From Bin87 sp965207585 (lineage in GTDB: Bacteria; Chloroflexota; Dehalococcoidia; Lucifugimonadales; UBA3495), in contig CBDBMT010000003.1 of assembly GCA_965207585.1 (NCBI GenBank), positions 1,984,001-2,048,000 of the forward strand: a stretch of 64,000 nucleotides of DNA. The letters are read 5' to 3'. The position numbers were made by a program, and so were the translations under genes. A model generated the notes under the pieces. It was not told the DNA's origin and made no database searches. It saw only the letters and a list, made by a program, of their open reading frames with translations. Shown here in pieces: positions 51,218 to 60,220 of this stretch (position 1 is its first letter; the number at the start of each line of letters is the position of its first letter).

Positions 51218-54199
51218 ATGCGTTGGCGATTTTTGATGCCGGCAGTCCTCGCGGCCGTTCTGATCGCTCTGTCCCTCGTGATTGGTCTCCATCGTCCGGC
51301 ATCGGCGCAAACGGGCGCGCCGGCTACCGGCAACATCCGGGTGGCTGACGGGCCGAACCCCGGCGAAGTGGTCATCTCCTGGAACGCCGTCCCGGCCGCA
51401 ACCCACTACCGCATCGGCTACGTCAACATGGTTCAGGACTATCCCCTGGCCAAAGCCAGCGTCACCGGGGAATGGATTGAGGCTTTCGTCTATGTTGACG
51501 TGAACGCGCGGAACTTCACAGTCTCCGGTGGGCGGGTGGAGTACACTCTGCGACGTCTTGCCCAGGGTGACCGGCACGCCTTCACGGTGCTGACCAGCAG
51601 CAACCACGTCAATACCAGGGAAAGCTTCAACAGCGAATTTTCCTGGCCCAGCAATCCGCGCTGGCAGTTCCACGAGGTTGCCGACCGCGGCGGCGCCTGC
51701 CCCACAGTTGGATCCGCGGCGGCTTCCACGGACCTGGGTGGGGCAACATCCCAAGGGGCTGGAACCACGGCGGCTGATACAAGCGAGGGCGGCGCTACCG
51801 GTCACGGAGACCCTGGCCCACCTCCGGATGTGCCCTTCGAGAGACGGCATATTACGCTGGGCGTTCCGGCGATAGGCGCGCCGTACGGGGGGATCGGCAA
51901 CGGCGGTTTCGCAGGGCAGATGGAAGATGCTCGAGTAGCGGCACAGCCCATAACACCCGCCACTGGCGACATCCGGGTGGTTGACGGGCCGAACCCCGGC
52001 GAAGTGGTCATCTCCTGGAACGCCGTCCCGGCCGCAACCCACTACCGCATCGGCTACGTCAACATGGTTCAGGACTATCCCCTGGCCAAAGCCAGCGTCA
52101 CCGGGGAATGGATTGAGGCTTTCGTCTATGTTGACGTGAACGCGCGGAACTTCACAGTCTCCGGTGGGCGGGTGGAGTACACTCTGCGACGTCTTGCCCA
52201 GGGTGACCGGCACGCCTTCACGGTGCTGACCAGCAGCAACCACGTCAATACCAGGGAAAGCTTCAACAGCGAATTTTCCTGGCCCAGCAATCCGCGCTGG
52301 CAGTTCCACGAGGTTGCCGACCGCGGCGGCGCCTGCCCCACCACCGGCGTTCCGATTGTTACCCCGCCGGTCGTGGTAACCAGCCTGGCCGGTCTCGAAC
52401 ACGGCGCCTGGCTGGAGCAGAACCGGCCACAGGCAGCGGCGGACATCAGAGCGTTGCCCTGGGTCGGGGACGGCATTAACGGTTCGGAACTTCAGGCGGC
52501 CGAGGCTTTGATTGCCGCCGCGCGATGGTATCCCAACGTGTTCGGTTCCCTGATGCAGATGTCCTGGATGGGGGACGGAGTTACCGACGCTGAAGCGATC
52601 GCTACAGTTTATATCAGGCGGACGGCATTCTTTGACTCTCGATCGCCTGGCGCTGATCTGTCCGGGCAGATGCTGGCAAAGTCGTGGGTGCAGGACGCCA
52701 TCAGCGCTGACGAGGCGACGGTCATAAGATATCTTTACTGGACGATCAGTTACGATTCCGACTCCCCGCCACCGCCGCAGATCATTGCTGCCGTCAACGT
52801 GGTCGCCAGCCGTATCCTTGCCATGCCCTTCCTGGCCAGCGTGGAAAGCCCGGACGCCCTGGCGGTTCGTTCCCTGGAGAGAATTGAAGACATAAGCAAA
52901 GCCGATTTTTTGCAGATCATGTTCCACTCTAGCCTCATCGACGGGATCACCGACGAAGAGGCGGAAATCGTCCTTCTGCTGGGCGCCACTTATCAATATG
53001 GTGATCGCGCTCTGGTTGACACCCTGCTTGATCCCACTCACATCACCGTTCAAAAACGTGCCATTCGCCTGCCGTATTCCGGAGAAGTGGATTTGGCGAT
53101 CATCCGCACCGCCCCGGGGCCGGCCCGGAGCATGGACCTCTTGGAGCACAGCGTCCGCGGCATCGAAGAGTTTATGGGAACGTCGTTCCCGACCAACTAT
53201 ATTGCCGCGCTTTTTGCGGAGGAGGCAGTGTTGGAAGGCGCCGCCGGCGTCAACTTCGGCACGCACATGACGATGCTACCCGAATTCGACGTTGATGACG
53301 GAAGCCAGCTCGCAAATATCCTTCCCAGCCTGACGGCCCATGAAGTCGCCCACTACTACTGGAGAGGGAACGAAACCTGGATTGACGAGGGTGGGGCGAC
53401 CTTCATAGAGTTTCCCATAGAAAATACGCGCACCGGCCGCGGCCTGATTGCCGACCGTTATCCGTGCGCGTATGTATCCAGTATCGCTGAGGTAGTGGCC
53501 CTTGACCCTGAGCAACTCTCCCCGGCGGACATCTGCAACTATTCGCTGGGGGAACGCATATTCCTCGACCTGTATCGCAACCTGGGAGGCACAGACTTCC
53601 GTCAGGGATTCACCAGCCTCTATCAGAGGTCGCAGGTTTTGGACGAACGTCTTTGGCCTACGTATTTGGACATCAGCCACGTCCGGGACGCCTTCCAGCC
53701 CCTCGCGTCCGCCGCAACCGCCGTCATCACCCGCTGGTACGACGGGCCCAGGCCGCAGGGAATTGCACCGCCCGATACCGGGCCGGTGGTTCCTGAACTG
53801 GCGACTATTGCCAGAGGACAGGTTATCAACGCATTCGTCAGCCTGGAAGACGATTGGGACGCTTTCGGTGATTGGGAATCGTTCATAGCCAAAGGGAACG
53901 AAAACTTTTCCGTTGCCGACGCCGCCGGCAAGCATGTGTTCGTATATCTCGGTCTCACTTTCCCCGTTACCGCCGGCCCAAAAATCCTGCGCCTTGAAGT
54001 CATCCAACATTACGAAGACGGATTTTTGTACGGCGACTATGTAGCGCGCATTGAATTCGGTCCGGAATGGACGAGAGCTCGGGCGCGTGTGTTGGTGGGA
54101 CCGGGAAAGGACGACCCATGGCTGCCGGGCCGCTATTGGGTGTTCTTGTACGACGGCGACCGCAAGGTGGCGGAGGTTACATACGAGGTAACGCCGTAG
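51218..54199 (+). CDS. Secreted Fn3-repeat metalloprotease-like protein
   Basis: A 993-aa protein from ATG 51218, just after GGAGG. It has a signal peptide (about residues 1-32), Fn3-like domain A (about 39-163), an 85-residue Gly/Thr/Ala linker, and a near-identical Fn3-like domain B (about 251-375). About five helical repeats follow (about 411-600), each with a W/L-x-x-D-G-I-x-x-x-E-A core. A zinc protease domain carries HEVAH (708-712) and WIDEGG (E724), like peptidase MA. A C-terminal beta-rich part ends the protein. It is probably extracellular. The upstream promoter region was hit by the insertion sequence. Confidence 0.85.
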   Translation: MRWRFLMPAVLAAVLIALSLVIGLHRPASAQTGAPATGNIRVADGPNPGEVVISWNAVPAATHYRIGYVNMVQDYPLAKASVTGEWIEAFVYVDVNARNFTVSGGRVEYTLRRLAQGDRHAFTVLTSSNHVNTRESFNSEFSWPSNPRWQFHEVADRGGACPTVGSAAASTDLGGATSQGAGTTAADTSEGGATGHGDPGPPPDVPFERRHITLGVPAIGAPYGGIGNGGFAGQMEDARVAAQPITPATGDIRVVDGPNPGEVVISWNAVPAATHYRIGYVNMVQDYPLAKASVTGEWIEAFVYVDVNARNFTVSGGRVEYTLRRLAQGDRHAFTVLTSSNHVNTRESFNSEFSWPSNPRWQFHEVADRGGACPTTGVPIVTPPVVVTSLAGLEHGAWLEQNRPQAAADIRALPWVGDGINGSELQAAEALIAAARWYPNVFGSLMQMSWMGDGVTDAEAIATVYIRRTAFFDSRSPGADLSGQMLAKSWVQDAISADEATVIRYLYWTISYDSDSPPPPQIIAAVNVVASRILAMPFLASVESPDALAVRSLERIEDISKADFLQIMFHSSLIDGITDEEAEIVLLLGATYQYGDRALVDTLLDPTHITVQKRAIRLPYSGEVDLAIIRTAPGPARSMDLLEHSVRGIEEFMGTSFPTNYIAALFAEEAVLEGAAGVNFGTHMTMLPEFDVDDGSQLANILPSLTAHEVAHYYWRGNETWIDEGGATFIEFPIENTRTGRGLIADRYPCAYVSSIAEVVALDPEQLSPADICNYSLGERIFLDLYRNLGGTDFRQGFTSLYQRSQVLDERLWPTYLDISHVRDAFQPLASAATAVITRWYDGPRPQGIAPPDTGPVVPELATIARGQVINAFVSLEDDWDAFGDWESFIAKGNENFSVADAAGKHVFVYLGLTFPVTAGPKILRLEVIQHYEDGFLYGDYVARIEFGPEWTRARARVLVGPGKDDPWLPGRYWVFLYDGDRKVAEVTYEVTP
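51333..51705 (+). repeat. 373-bp direct repeat inside the metalloprotease gene, copy 1
   Basis: Copy 1 of an almost identical DNA repeat; copy 2 lies 636 bases downstream. I see one difference (GGCTGAC versus GGTTGAC near the start). It encodes Fn3-like domain A. Confidence 0.92.
51969..52341 (+). repeat. 373-bp direct repeat inside the metalloprotease gene, copy 2
   Basis: Copy 2 of the repeat, encoding Fn3-like domain B, separated from copy 1 by 263 bases of unrelated linker. The near identity implies a recent duplication or gene conversion within the gene. Confidence 0.92.
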
Positions 54200-54359
54200 C
54201 CTTGATATTGCCCGGAACCGTCGTACCGGCTGCGTTGACGCGTCCTGATACGTTCGCTCCCCACAATTGTCACATAGGCTGCTGAGTTGCCGGGCAGCGG
54301 CCCTACCGCATTTTGCCGCCGGGCGGGTACAATGGATTGCCGACTTGCTGAGGGCTCCG

Positions 54360-54734
54360 ATGACCACCAGGGAAATGACCGCAGCCGAACACGCCCGAAC
54401 CGCCCGGGATTTCCTGGCGGCGTCTGATCGCGAGTTCGCGGCCGGCGACCACCTGCAAGGGTCGGAAAAGCTCTACGGTGCGGCCACGCAGGCGGTGATC
54501 GCTTTATGCCAGCAACGGGGCTGGCGCTATCAGAGTCACCGGGCGATGAAAAACGCCGTAATCGACTTGGGCCGGGAACACGACGACCCCTTCATCGTCG
54601 CCGGGTTTGCCACTGCGGAACGGTTCCATGCGAACTTCTTCCACGGCAACATGGAAGACTACGACGTGGAAGCGGAACGACCAGTGGTCCACCAGTTTGT
54701 CGCCCGGATGCTGGCGCTGCTGGGCGGTGAATAG
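54360..54734 (+). CDS. PaREP1/HEPN-like helical protein, second copy
   Basis: A 124-aa helical protein: ARDFLAASDREFAAGDHLQG, SEKLYGAATQAVIALCQQRG, and a late MEDYDVEAERPVVHQFV. It has the PaREP1/HEPN-like helix-pair pattern (a related gene is at 23580) without a clear RNase R-x4-6-H. A TACAAT box lies at 54328-54333. It separates the two secreted-protein genes of this island and may be unrelated to them. Confidence 0.65.
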   Translation: MTTREMTAAEHARTARDFLAASDREFAAGDHLQGSEKLYGAATQAVIALCQQRGWRYQSHRAMKNAVIDLGREHDDPFIVAGFATAERFHANFFHGNMEDYDVEAERPVVHQFVARMLALLGGE

Positions 54735-54781
54735 CAGCGGCGTTCCGCTGCGGTGCTCCACTAACGAGTGAGAGATGAAAA

Positions 54782-55378
54782 ATGCCCAACTCAGATACCG
54801 TATTCCGCAAGCGCTGGCCTTTCCTGGCGGTGGCGGCGGTCGTGTTGGCCGTCGCGGTTGCCGCCGGTTCCATGTTCGCCGCCAACTCCGGTGATCAGCC
54901 GGTCCAGGAGGCTGCCGCAGCGCAGGCGCAGCCCGATCTGACCGACCCGGGCCGGCACGCCAACCCGCCGGCTCCTGCCGACGCCATCGCGGAACCGCAG
55001 GAACCCCTCGTCCCGGCCGCTCCCCACGCCGTGGCGCCACCGGCGCAGGATGGGCAAGATCCCGGCGTCAACCAGGTTGCGCCAGAAGGCTCCGACGCGC
55101 TGGCCAGTTGGCTGGCAGAACGGCCCGCCAACATGGGTTCGTTCAACACCCAGGACGCCATAATCGCCACCGATCTGGACGTGGAGTGGATGCTTTACCA
55201 GGCGGTCGAGAATGGAACCATGACGGAGGACGAGTCGGATATGTTCCGCGCCTGGTTTGGCCAGCGTCCCACAGCGGAGGAAGCGCCGGAGTTGTTGAAC
55301 CACCTTCCGCCGGAAATCCAGGCGCCGGGTGAGGGATCGTTCAGCGGAACTGACATCCGATCTCTCAAATCACGCTGA
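54782..55378 (+). CDS. Membrane-anchored Pro/Ala-rich hypothetical protein
   Basis: A 198-aa protein: a short N-terminus, one anchor (FLAVAAVVLAVAVAAGSMF), then a 75-residue Pro/Ala/Gln/Asp linker. A small folded C-terminal region follows (ASWLAERPANMGSFNTQDAI, DVEWMLYQAVENGTM). It is probably exposed outside the cell. The linker suggests a wall- or surface-spanning role. No family recognised. Confidence 0.65.
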   Translation: MPNSDTVFRKRWPFLAVAAVVLAVAVAAGSMFAANSGDQPVQEAAAAQAQPDLTDPGRHANPPAPADAIAEPQEPLVPAAPHAVAPPAQDGQDPGVNQVAPEGSDALASWLAERPANMGSFNTQDAIIATDLDVEWMLYQAVENGTMTEDESDMFRAWFGQRPTAEEAPELLNHLPPEIQAPGEGSFSGTDIRSLKSR

Positions 55379-55412
55379 CGACGCCTTCATAGCCACAACC
55401 GGAGCCAAAGCC

Positions 55413-57041
55413 TTGATTTCCAATCTGAGATTGCTGAAACCACTTTCCCTACTTCTGGCCGTCATTGTCCTGGTCGCAGTCATAGGCAGCGCGGTGCCTG
55501 CGGAGGCGCAGTCTACCGCTTCCCCGCCCGCCAACGTCGCCGTCGCCAACGGCTTCAATCCCGGTGAATTGGTTCTCACCTGGGATGTTGCCCATGGAGC
55601 AACGCATTACCGGGTCGGCTGCGTGAACATGGACCGGGACTACCCCCGGGCCAAGAGCAGCGTCACGGGAAACTGGCGGCAGGCCTTTGTCTTTGTCGAC
55701 GTCGATGCACCTAACGTCAGCTCGGATCGAGCCACCTACACGCTATACGGACTGCAGGAAGGCGCGTACCACGCCTGCACTGTGCTGAGCAACGGATCCC
55801 GCTACGGCCAGCCCACCTGGCCCAGGCCGTACTGGAATTACATCACCATCAACTACCACGGCGGCTCCTGCCCGGTGGTCGCGCCGGTGGCGCCGCCGAT
55901 TACAGGACGCCCGTTGACGATCGCCGAGGTCGCTCAGGTGGTGCGCCCTGCCCTGGTCAATGTAACCACTCTGGATAATGAGGACGGGACGCCCATCGGG
56001 ACCGGTACCGGCTTCATTGTACGCTCAGATGGGCTAATGGTCACAAATCGTCACGTGGTAGATGACAGACACACGGTGATCGCACGCCTGCAAACTGCAG
56101 ATGGTGATTCGCTGGAGTTTAGTGGACGCGTATTAGGCAAGGGTATCTTGACCGATTTGGCAGCCGTCAAGTTGAGCTCCAATCGCCCTTTTGCCACGGT
56201 TGATCTGGCAGATTCCAGCCGCGCTGCCTACGGCGACGCAGTGACCGCCTGGGGCTACCCTCTTGGATCAGGCGTGGGCGCTGACCCCACGCTGACCGAA
56301 GGAATAATCTCAGCGCCGCACCGGATATTCGAAGATACCCGACACGTTCAGACCGACGCCGACGTCAATCCGGGAAACAGCGGCGGCCCGCTCATCGACC
56401 GTTACGGTCGTGTCATAGGCGTAAATACATTCGGAGTTAGTTACACCAGGGGAGGCAACGTGTTCATCGCACCGGGCCTGAATTTTGCTGTAGCCAGCAA
56501 CGAAGTTAGAGACCGGTTGCCCACGTACATATCAGGCGGGCCGGCTCAAGCAACCTATCGCAACCTTAAGTGGGGCTATGGGTACAGTATTGTGATCCCT
56601 CAGGGATGGTACTTGAGAGGCGAGGGTACGGAAAGCCGGAGCACTCAATTCACGGCATTTGAAGCTTATGGAGGAGAGCGCCGCGCCGATATTCTCACGC
56701 TAGAATTTGACCAGCCGTACCCTGGCGGTGACCGCGCCTTTGGGTTCATGGCAGGTTTTTACTGGACTTCTATCCAGCAAGCAGCAGAGGATTTTCACTT
56801 TTTTGAGCCGGTTTCCCCTCCGCAAGCGGTAACTATTGGAGGCCAACTCTTCGCACACATGGAATACCGTTACCAGCCGGACGAAGAGGACTGCGTGTTC
56901 CGTGAGGTAGCTCTTACCAGCGTCTCCTCGAGCTTTCCCAACAAGCCCTATGGGTTCGTGACCACCGGCGCGGTTTGCGAGGAAGTTCTGCCGACCTACA
57001 GCACCGAGCGGAACAGCGTTATTTACAGCTTCCGCCCCTAG
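55413..57041 (+). CDS. Secreted trypsin-like (HtrA/S1C-type) protease with Fn3-like domain
   Basis: A 542-aa protein from TTG 55413 (GGAG eight bases upstream), which avoids overlapping the previous gene. A signal peptide (about 1-35) precedes an Fn3-like domain (about 45-160) related to those of the metalloprotease. The serine protease has catalytic His214 (TNRHVVD), Asp248 (TDLAAVKL) and Ser323 (NPGNSGGPL). No PDZ domain follows; instead an unrecognised 165-residue C-terminal domain is present. It probably acts outside the membrane in protein quality control or processing. Confidence 0.85.
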   Translation: MISNLRLLKPLSLLLAVIVLVAVIGSAVPAEAQSTASPPANVAVANGFNPGELVLTWDVAHGATHYRVGCVNMDRDYPRAKSSVTGNWRQAFVFVDVDAPNVSSDRATYTLYGLQEGAYHACTVLSNGSRYGQPTWPRPYWNYITINYHGGSCPVVAPVAPPITGRPLTIAEVAQVVRPALVNVTTLDNEDGTPIGTGTGFIVRSDGLMVTNRHVVDDRHTVIARLQTADGDSLEFSGRVLGKGILTDLAAVKLSSNRPFATVDLADSSRAAYGDAVTAWGYPLGSGVGADPTLTEGIISAPHRIFEDTRHVQTDADVNPGNSGGPLIDRYGRVIGVNTFGVSYTRGGNVFIAPGLNFAVASNEVRDRLPTYISGGPAQATYRNLKWGYGYSIVIPQGWYLRGEGTESRSTQFTAFEAYGGERRADILTLEFDQPYPGGDRAFGFMAGFYWTSIQQAAEDFHFFEPVSPPQAVTIGGQLFAHMEYRYQPDEEDCVFREVALTSVSSSFPNKPYGFVTTGAVCEEVLPTYSTERNSVIYSFRP

Positions 57042-57068
57042 CAAACCGACAACGTGCGATTCCCGTTG

Positions 57069-57100
57069 AGGCCGCCAATGACGAGCGGCCTTTTCCTTTT
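57069..57100 (+). terminator. Rho-independent terminator
   Basis: Stem AGGCCGC/GCGGCCT with a nine-base loop, followed by TTTCCTTTT. It lies 28 bases after the serine protease stop on the plus strand. Confidence 0.75.
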
Positions 57101-57226
57101 GGCACGCCCCGAGTGTTACAATCCTCGCCGGGAACACTGCTCCCCGAAGTTTCAGGGCACCCGGACACCATGCGCTTCCAAACCCGCACCGGACAGGCGG
57201 CGCTCATCAGGAGGTTGGGTTTGGCA

Positions 57227-57871
57227 ATGGACCCCCAGCGCTTTCCGCCGGAGTTCTTCCAGCGGGAGGACGAATCCAGCGACGCCGAGTTCTACACCAT
57301 GCCCCGCCTCGTCGTGCACATCGACGACGGCGCCATCCTGGCGGTGGGTAGGCTCTTCCAGCAGCTCATACCCGAAAACGCCGAAGTGCTGGATCTCATG
57401 AGCAGCTGGCGCACTCACTGGCCGGAGGAGCATCCCCGTGGTCGCATCGTCGGCCTGGGCATGAACGCCGCCGAGATGGCCGACAACCCCCAGCTCAGCG
57501 AGTACCTGCTCAAGGACATCAACGTCGATCCGTCCCTGCCCTTCGATGATGAGTCATTCGACGCCGTGGTCATCACGGTGTCGGTGCAATATCTGACGCA
57601 GCCGGTGATCGTGTTCTCGGAAGTTTCGCGCATCCTCCGGCCCGGCGGCGTGTTCATCGTGACCTTTTCCAACCGCTGTTTTCCCACCAAGGCGGTGCGG
57701 GTCTGGCGCTCCACCAACGACGAGGACCACATCGAGCTGGTGGCCTCTTACATGCAGCATGCCGGCGGTTTCAACGGCGTGCGCGGCGGCATCGCCAATC
57801 CCGACATGGCCCCGCCCGGCGATCCACTCTTTGCCGTCTTCGCCTACAAAGAGGCCGGAGTTGGGGAGTGA
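57227..57871 (+). CDS. Class I SAM-dependent methyltransferase
   Basis: A 214-aa methyltransferase from ATG 57227, where a GGAGG lies twelve bases upstream; an in-frame ATG at 57170 also fits the TACAAT box at 57117-57122. Motif I is degenerate (EVLDLMSSWRTH), and DDESFDAVVITVSVQYL and SRILRPGGVFIVTFS follow, typical of the UbiE/type-11 fold. The missing Gly-rich loop means SAM binding uses a variant. The substrate is unknown. Confidence 0.8.
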   Translation: MDPQRFPPEFFQREDESSDAEFYTMPRLVVHIDDGAILAVGRLFQQLIPENAEVLDLMSSWRTHWPEEHPRGRIVGLGMNAAEMADNPQLSEYLLKDINVDPSLPFDDESFDAVVITVSVQYLTQPVIVFSEVSRILRPGGVFIVTFSNRCFPTKAVRVWRSTNDEDHIELVASYMQHAGGFNGVRGGIANPDMAPPGDPLFAVFAYKEAGVGE

Positions 57872-57905
57872 TACACTGCGGGAAAGATTTCGCGAGGGAA
57901 CGGCA

Positions 57906-58463
57906 ATGACTACCGCCAAGCCAAAGCTGCTTACCGCGGACGACCTGCTCCGCTTGGACAGTCAAGGGTTCAGGGGTGAATTAATCCGGGGGGTGCTGCA
58001 CGAAACGATGGCATCGGGAGTGAGACACGGCAAAATAGCGATGCTGCTAGGATCCAAGTTTGTGACGCACGTTGTGCCGGCGGGCTTGGGCCACGTATTC
58101 GGTTCCGATTCCGGCGTACTCTTGGAGAGAAACCCTGACACGGTTCGGGAGCCGGACCTCGCCTACGTTTCCACGGAGCGGCTGCCACTTGATGCCGACG
58201 TTGACGGTTACTGCCCGGTAGCGCCCGATCTGGTAGTGGAGATCAAATCGCCCAGCGACTCGGAGCGGGAAGTAGACGAAAAGGCCACCATGTGGCTGAG
58301 CCACGGGGTACGGATAGCGCTGGTGATAAACCCGGAGACCGGAACGATACGGGTGCGGAAGCCAAATTTGCCGGCGGTCATACTCACCATGGACGACACG
58401 CTGGACGTTGGTGAGGTATTGCCGGGGTTCAGTTGCTCGGTGCGGGAGATATTGGGGAACTAG
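57906..58463 (+). CDS. Uma2-family putative endonuclease
   Basis: A 185-aa Uma2 (DUF820) protein: LTADDLLRLDSQGFRGELIRG, SDSGVLLERNPDTVREPDLAY, and the nuclease-like core PDLVVEIKSPSDSEREVDEK, whose P-D-E-x-K pattern resembles PD-(D/E)XK nucleases. The family is very common in some Chloroflexota and cyanobacteria, and its role is unknown. GAGGGA precedes the ATG. Its stop shares a CTAG with the convergent nadE stop. Confidence 0.88.
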   Translation: MTTAKPKLLTADDLLRLDSQGFRGELIRGVLHETMASGVRHGKIAMLLGSKFVTHVVPAGLGHVFGSDSGVLLERNPDTVREPDLAYVSTERLPLDADVDGYCPVAPDLVVEIKSPSDSEREVDEKATMWLSHGVRIALVINPETGTIRVRKPNLPAVILTMDDTLDVGEVLPGFSCSVREILGN

Positions 58464-60214
58464 GACGCCGGGCGGTAGCGGTTCACGATAGGCAGCCGCC
58501 GGTCCTTGCCGAACGCCCGCGGCGTGATCTTCACTCCCGGCGGCGCCTGCCTCCGCTTGTACTCGTTTCGGTCAACCGCCGTGATGACCTGCTGCACCCA
58601 TTCGGGGCGATGGCCCATGGCGACCATGTCGGCGTATCCGTAGTCGTCCTCGACGTACGCCTTGATGATCGGGTCCAGCAGATCGTAAGGCGGCAGCGTG
58701 TCTTGATCGGTCTGGTCGGGCCGCAACTCCGCGCTGGGAGGCTTGTCCAGCACGTTCTGCGGGATCAACGGACGTCCGTTTCCGGTGCGGGCGTTGCGCC
58801 AGCGGCACAGCTCGTACACCAGAGTTTTCGGCACGTCCTTGAGCACCGCGAAACCGCCGGCCATGTCGCCGTAAAGCGTAGCGTAGCCCATGGCCATCTC
58901 GCTCTTGTTTCCGGTGGTCAACACCAGCCAGCCAAACTTGTTTGAGATGGTCATCAGCACGTTGCCGCGGATGCGAGCCTGCACGTTTTCCTCGGCGACG
59001 TTGGCCTCGGTCCCAGCAAAGTGGGCCGCAAGCATGTCGGTGAAGGCGTGATGCGCCGGCTCGATGGGGATGCGCCACAGGCTGATCCCGAGGTTGTCGG
59101 CCAGTTCCTGCGAATCCGCGACGCTACCCTCGGACGAGTAGCGCGACGGCATAGTGACGCCAACCACGTTCTCCGCGCCCAGGGCGTCCACTGCCACCGT
59201 AGCCGTGAGGGCGGAATCGATGCCGCCGGACAGCCCGACCAGCGTGCGACCAAAGCCTGACTTGCGCACGTAGTCGCGGGTGCCCACCACCAGGGCCTGG
59301 TACACCTCTTCGGTATCGTCCAGCGACCGGCACATGAACGGCTGCGCCTGCTGGCGATCCGACAGGCGATGCTCGGATACTTTCGTCAGACGGGCCTGGC
59401 CCACCTGAGACAGGATCTGCGGGTCTTCCTTGCGGGCGCGGGGATCGCGCAGTCGTTGGCGGAACACCGATTCCACGTTCAGGTCGGCTACGATCAGGCT
59501 GTCCTCAAAGGCTGGGCCACGGGCGATCACCGTTCCGTCCGGAGAGCAGATGACGCTGGCCCCGTCAAACACCAGTTCGTCCTGTCCGCCCACCGCGTTG
59601 AGGTAGGCCACGAACACCCCGTGGTCGGCGGCGCGGGTGGAGATCATACGCTCCCGCTGGCCGGCTTTTCCGGCATGGAAAGGCGAAGCGTTGATGTTGA
59701 CGATCACCTCGGCGCCGGCCTCGCGCTGCACCGCGATGGGGCCAATCGGGTACCAGATGTCCTCGCAGATGCCCACGCCCACCGGCGTTCCGTTGATGAC
59801 GTACACCGGGCATTCCTCGCCGCGCCGGAAATAGCGGTCCTCGTCGAAGACGCCGTAGTTGGGCAGGTACATCTTGTGGTACCAGTCCAGGATCCGACCG
59901 TCGTTGATGATCGCCGCGGCGTTGGCAACGTCGTTCTGGCCGGTCAGGATGTCGGGACAACCGACGAACGCTGCGATGCCCCGCGTCGCGGCGGCCACGC
60001 GCTCAACGGCAAGCGCGCAGTCGGACAGGAACGACGGCTTGAACAGCAGGTCTTCGGGCGGATATCCCGTGATGGCCAGTTCCGGGAAGGCGACCACATC
60101 CGCGTGTCGCGCTCGCGCCTCCTCGATCAACTCGATGATCCGGGAGGTGTTGCCGGGGATGTCGCCGACGGTGGGGTTGAACTGGGCCAGGGCCAATCGG
60201 AGTGTGCGTTGCAT
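58460..60214 (-). CDS. nadE: Glutamine-dependent NAD+ synthetase
   Basis: A 584-aa two-domain enzyme. The N-terminal nitrilase-like glutaminase has E45, K114 and C150 (GVGICEDIW) for ammonia release. The synthetase domain has the PP-loop GLSGGIDS at 327-334 and TTGNKSEMAMGYATLYGD. It makes NAD+ from deamido-NAD, complementing the CinA-like gene at 39364. The start follows a TATAAT box by six bases, suggesting leaderless translation. Confidence 0.96.
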   Translation of the reverse strand: MQRTLRLALAQFNPTVGDIPGNTSRIIELIEEARARHADVVAFPELAITGYPPEDLLFKPSFLSDCALAVERVAAATRGIAAFVGCPDILTGQNDVANAAAIINDGRILDWYHKMYLPNYGVFDEDRYFRRGEECPVYVINGTPVGVGICEDIWYPIGPIAVQREAGAEVIVNINASPFHAGKAGQRERMISTRAADHGVFVAYLNAVGGQDELVFDGASVICSPDGTVIARGPAFEDSLIVADLNVESVFRQRLRDPRARKEDPQILSQVGQARLTKVSEHRLSDRQQAQPFMCRSLDDTEEVYQALVVGTRDYVRKSGFGRTLVGLSGGIDSALTATVAVDALGAENVVGVTMPSRYSSEGSVADSQELADNLGISLWRIPIEPAHHAFTDMLAAHFAGTEANVAEENVQARIRGNVLMTISNKFGWLVLTTGNKSEMAMGYATLYGDMAGGFAVLKDVPKTLVYELCRWRNARTGNGRPLIPQNVLDKPPSAELRPDQTDQDTLPPYDLLDPIIKAYVEDDYGYADMVAMGHRPEWVQQVITAVDRNEYKRRQAPPGVKITPRAFGKDRRLPIVNRYRPAS

Positions 60215-60220
60215 CGACGT

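Noticed and set aside
51188..53266. 692-aa minus-strand open frame opposite the metalloprotease gene
   Set aside because: It lies antisense to a well-supported gene with signal peptide, domains and a ribosome site; its length reflects GC-rich codon use on the other strand.
30948..54333. TACAATGG boxes as a conserved promoter class
   Set aside because: Several copies exist (30948, 34739, 54328 and similar at 44474 and 57117), but only the one at 34739 has a good -35 box with a 17-base spacer; the rest may be chance.
23580..54734. PaREP1/HEPN-like proteins as RNase toxins
   Set aside because: The R-x4-6-H motif required for HEPN RNase activity is not evident in either protein, so no toxin role is claimed.
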